Below, in pieces: positions 63,910-64,000 of a stretch of DNA of 64,000 nucleotides (position 1 is the first letter of the stretch; every line of letters starts with the position of its first letter). The notes under the pieces were generated by a model. The model searched no databases. It was not told where the DNA came from and was given only the letters and a program-made list of their open reading frames with translations. This DNA is from Caballeronia sp. GAFFF1 (GTDB lineage: Bacteria; Pseudomonadota; Gammaproteobacteria; Burkholderiales; Burkholderiaceae), in assembly GCF_023630705.1 (NCBI RefSeq), contig NZ_JALQEM010000005.1, positions 248,001 through 312,000 of the forward strand. Direction: 5' to 3'. Position numbers and translations under genes: made by a program.

Positions 63910-64000
63910 CTCGGGTCCTCTGGAAAACGTGCGCGGCAAGAAGGCCGCGCCTGGGTCGGGAAAAGCGAAGGAACGGATGACGCTTGGCAGCCGCTAGGAC

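Overview
The window looks like a chromosomal segment of a Burkholderia sensu lato bacterium (Burkholderiaceae; Caballeronia or Paraburkholderia is my best guess). Supporting signs are high GC with strongly GC-biased third codon positions, a Burkholderia-type trimeric porin, a gamma-class secreted chorismate mutase, and betaproteobacterial gene neighbourhoods (lolA-rarA-serS; yicC-gmk-rpoZ-spoT-greB; minCDE). Genus is inferred from gene content only. Six tRNA genes are present: Ser-CGA, Ser-TGA, two Arg-ACG, Thr-CGT and Gly-CCC. No rRNA, CRISPR array, insertion sequence or phage integrase was recognised.

Layout. 1-10 kb: end of lolA, an exported fimbria-like protein, an NCS1 (CytX-type) permease, rarA, serS with a tRNA-Ser behind it, a small lipoprotein, map, a GNAT acetyltransferase and minCDE. 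10-16.3 kb: ClC channel, a small membrane protein, an OpgC-like acyltransferase, an MFS symporter and small exported proteins. 16.4-19.2 kb: an accessory patch beside tRNA-Ser(TGA), with a toxin-like gene, a DUF4279 immunity-type gene, a decayed second copy of that gene, and about 0.8 kb of apparently degraded DNA. 19.3-23.1 kb (minus): rph-rdgB-hemW-MFS, joined by overlapping GTG starts. 23.4-29.3 kb (plus): yicC, gmk, rpoZ, spoT, a small DUF2591-like protein, two tRNA-Arg genes on the opposite strand, and greB. 29.4-34.8 kb: porin, a candidate small RNA, a DEDDh exonuclease/GIY-YIG fusion, chorismate mutase, several very small genes and tRNA-Thr. 34.9-39.7 kb: fbp, pepN and a DUF4136 lipoprotein.

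The most interesting locus is 39.8-47.1 kb. Seven tightly coupled plus-strand genes encode a CDP-alcohol phosphatidyltransferase, a 2-oxoglutarate/Fe(II) oxygenase, an HpnL/MprF-type flippase-like membrane protein, a stand-alone sugar-phosphate-type nucleotidyltransferase, PEP mutase fused to a second nucleotidyltransferase domain, phosphonopyruvate decarboxylase and 2-aminoethylphosphonate (AEP) transaminase. Together they read as a complete route: PEP to phosphonopyruvate to phosphonoacetaldehyde to AEP, then CMP-AEP, then head-group transfer to a lipid alcohol, with possible hydroxylation and membrane translocation. That would be a phosphonolipid pathway. The enzyme families are known; the product and the assembled pathway are inference.

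47.6-56.4 kb (minus) is a purine-catabolism operon: xdhA-xdhB-xdhC, an adenine-deaminase-type gene, an NCS2 purine permease and guanine deaminase. It ends in a terminator and has a near-perfect 22-bp palindrome upstream. 56.7-64 kb holds dsbB, an amidase, hemN, a YkgJ-like protein, a DUF1439 lipoprotein, uppP, trmB, tRNA-Gly and yggT.
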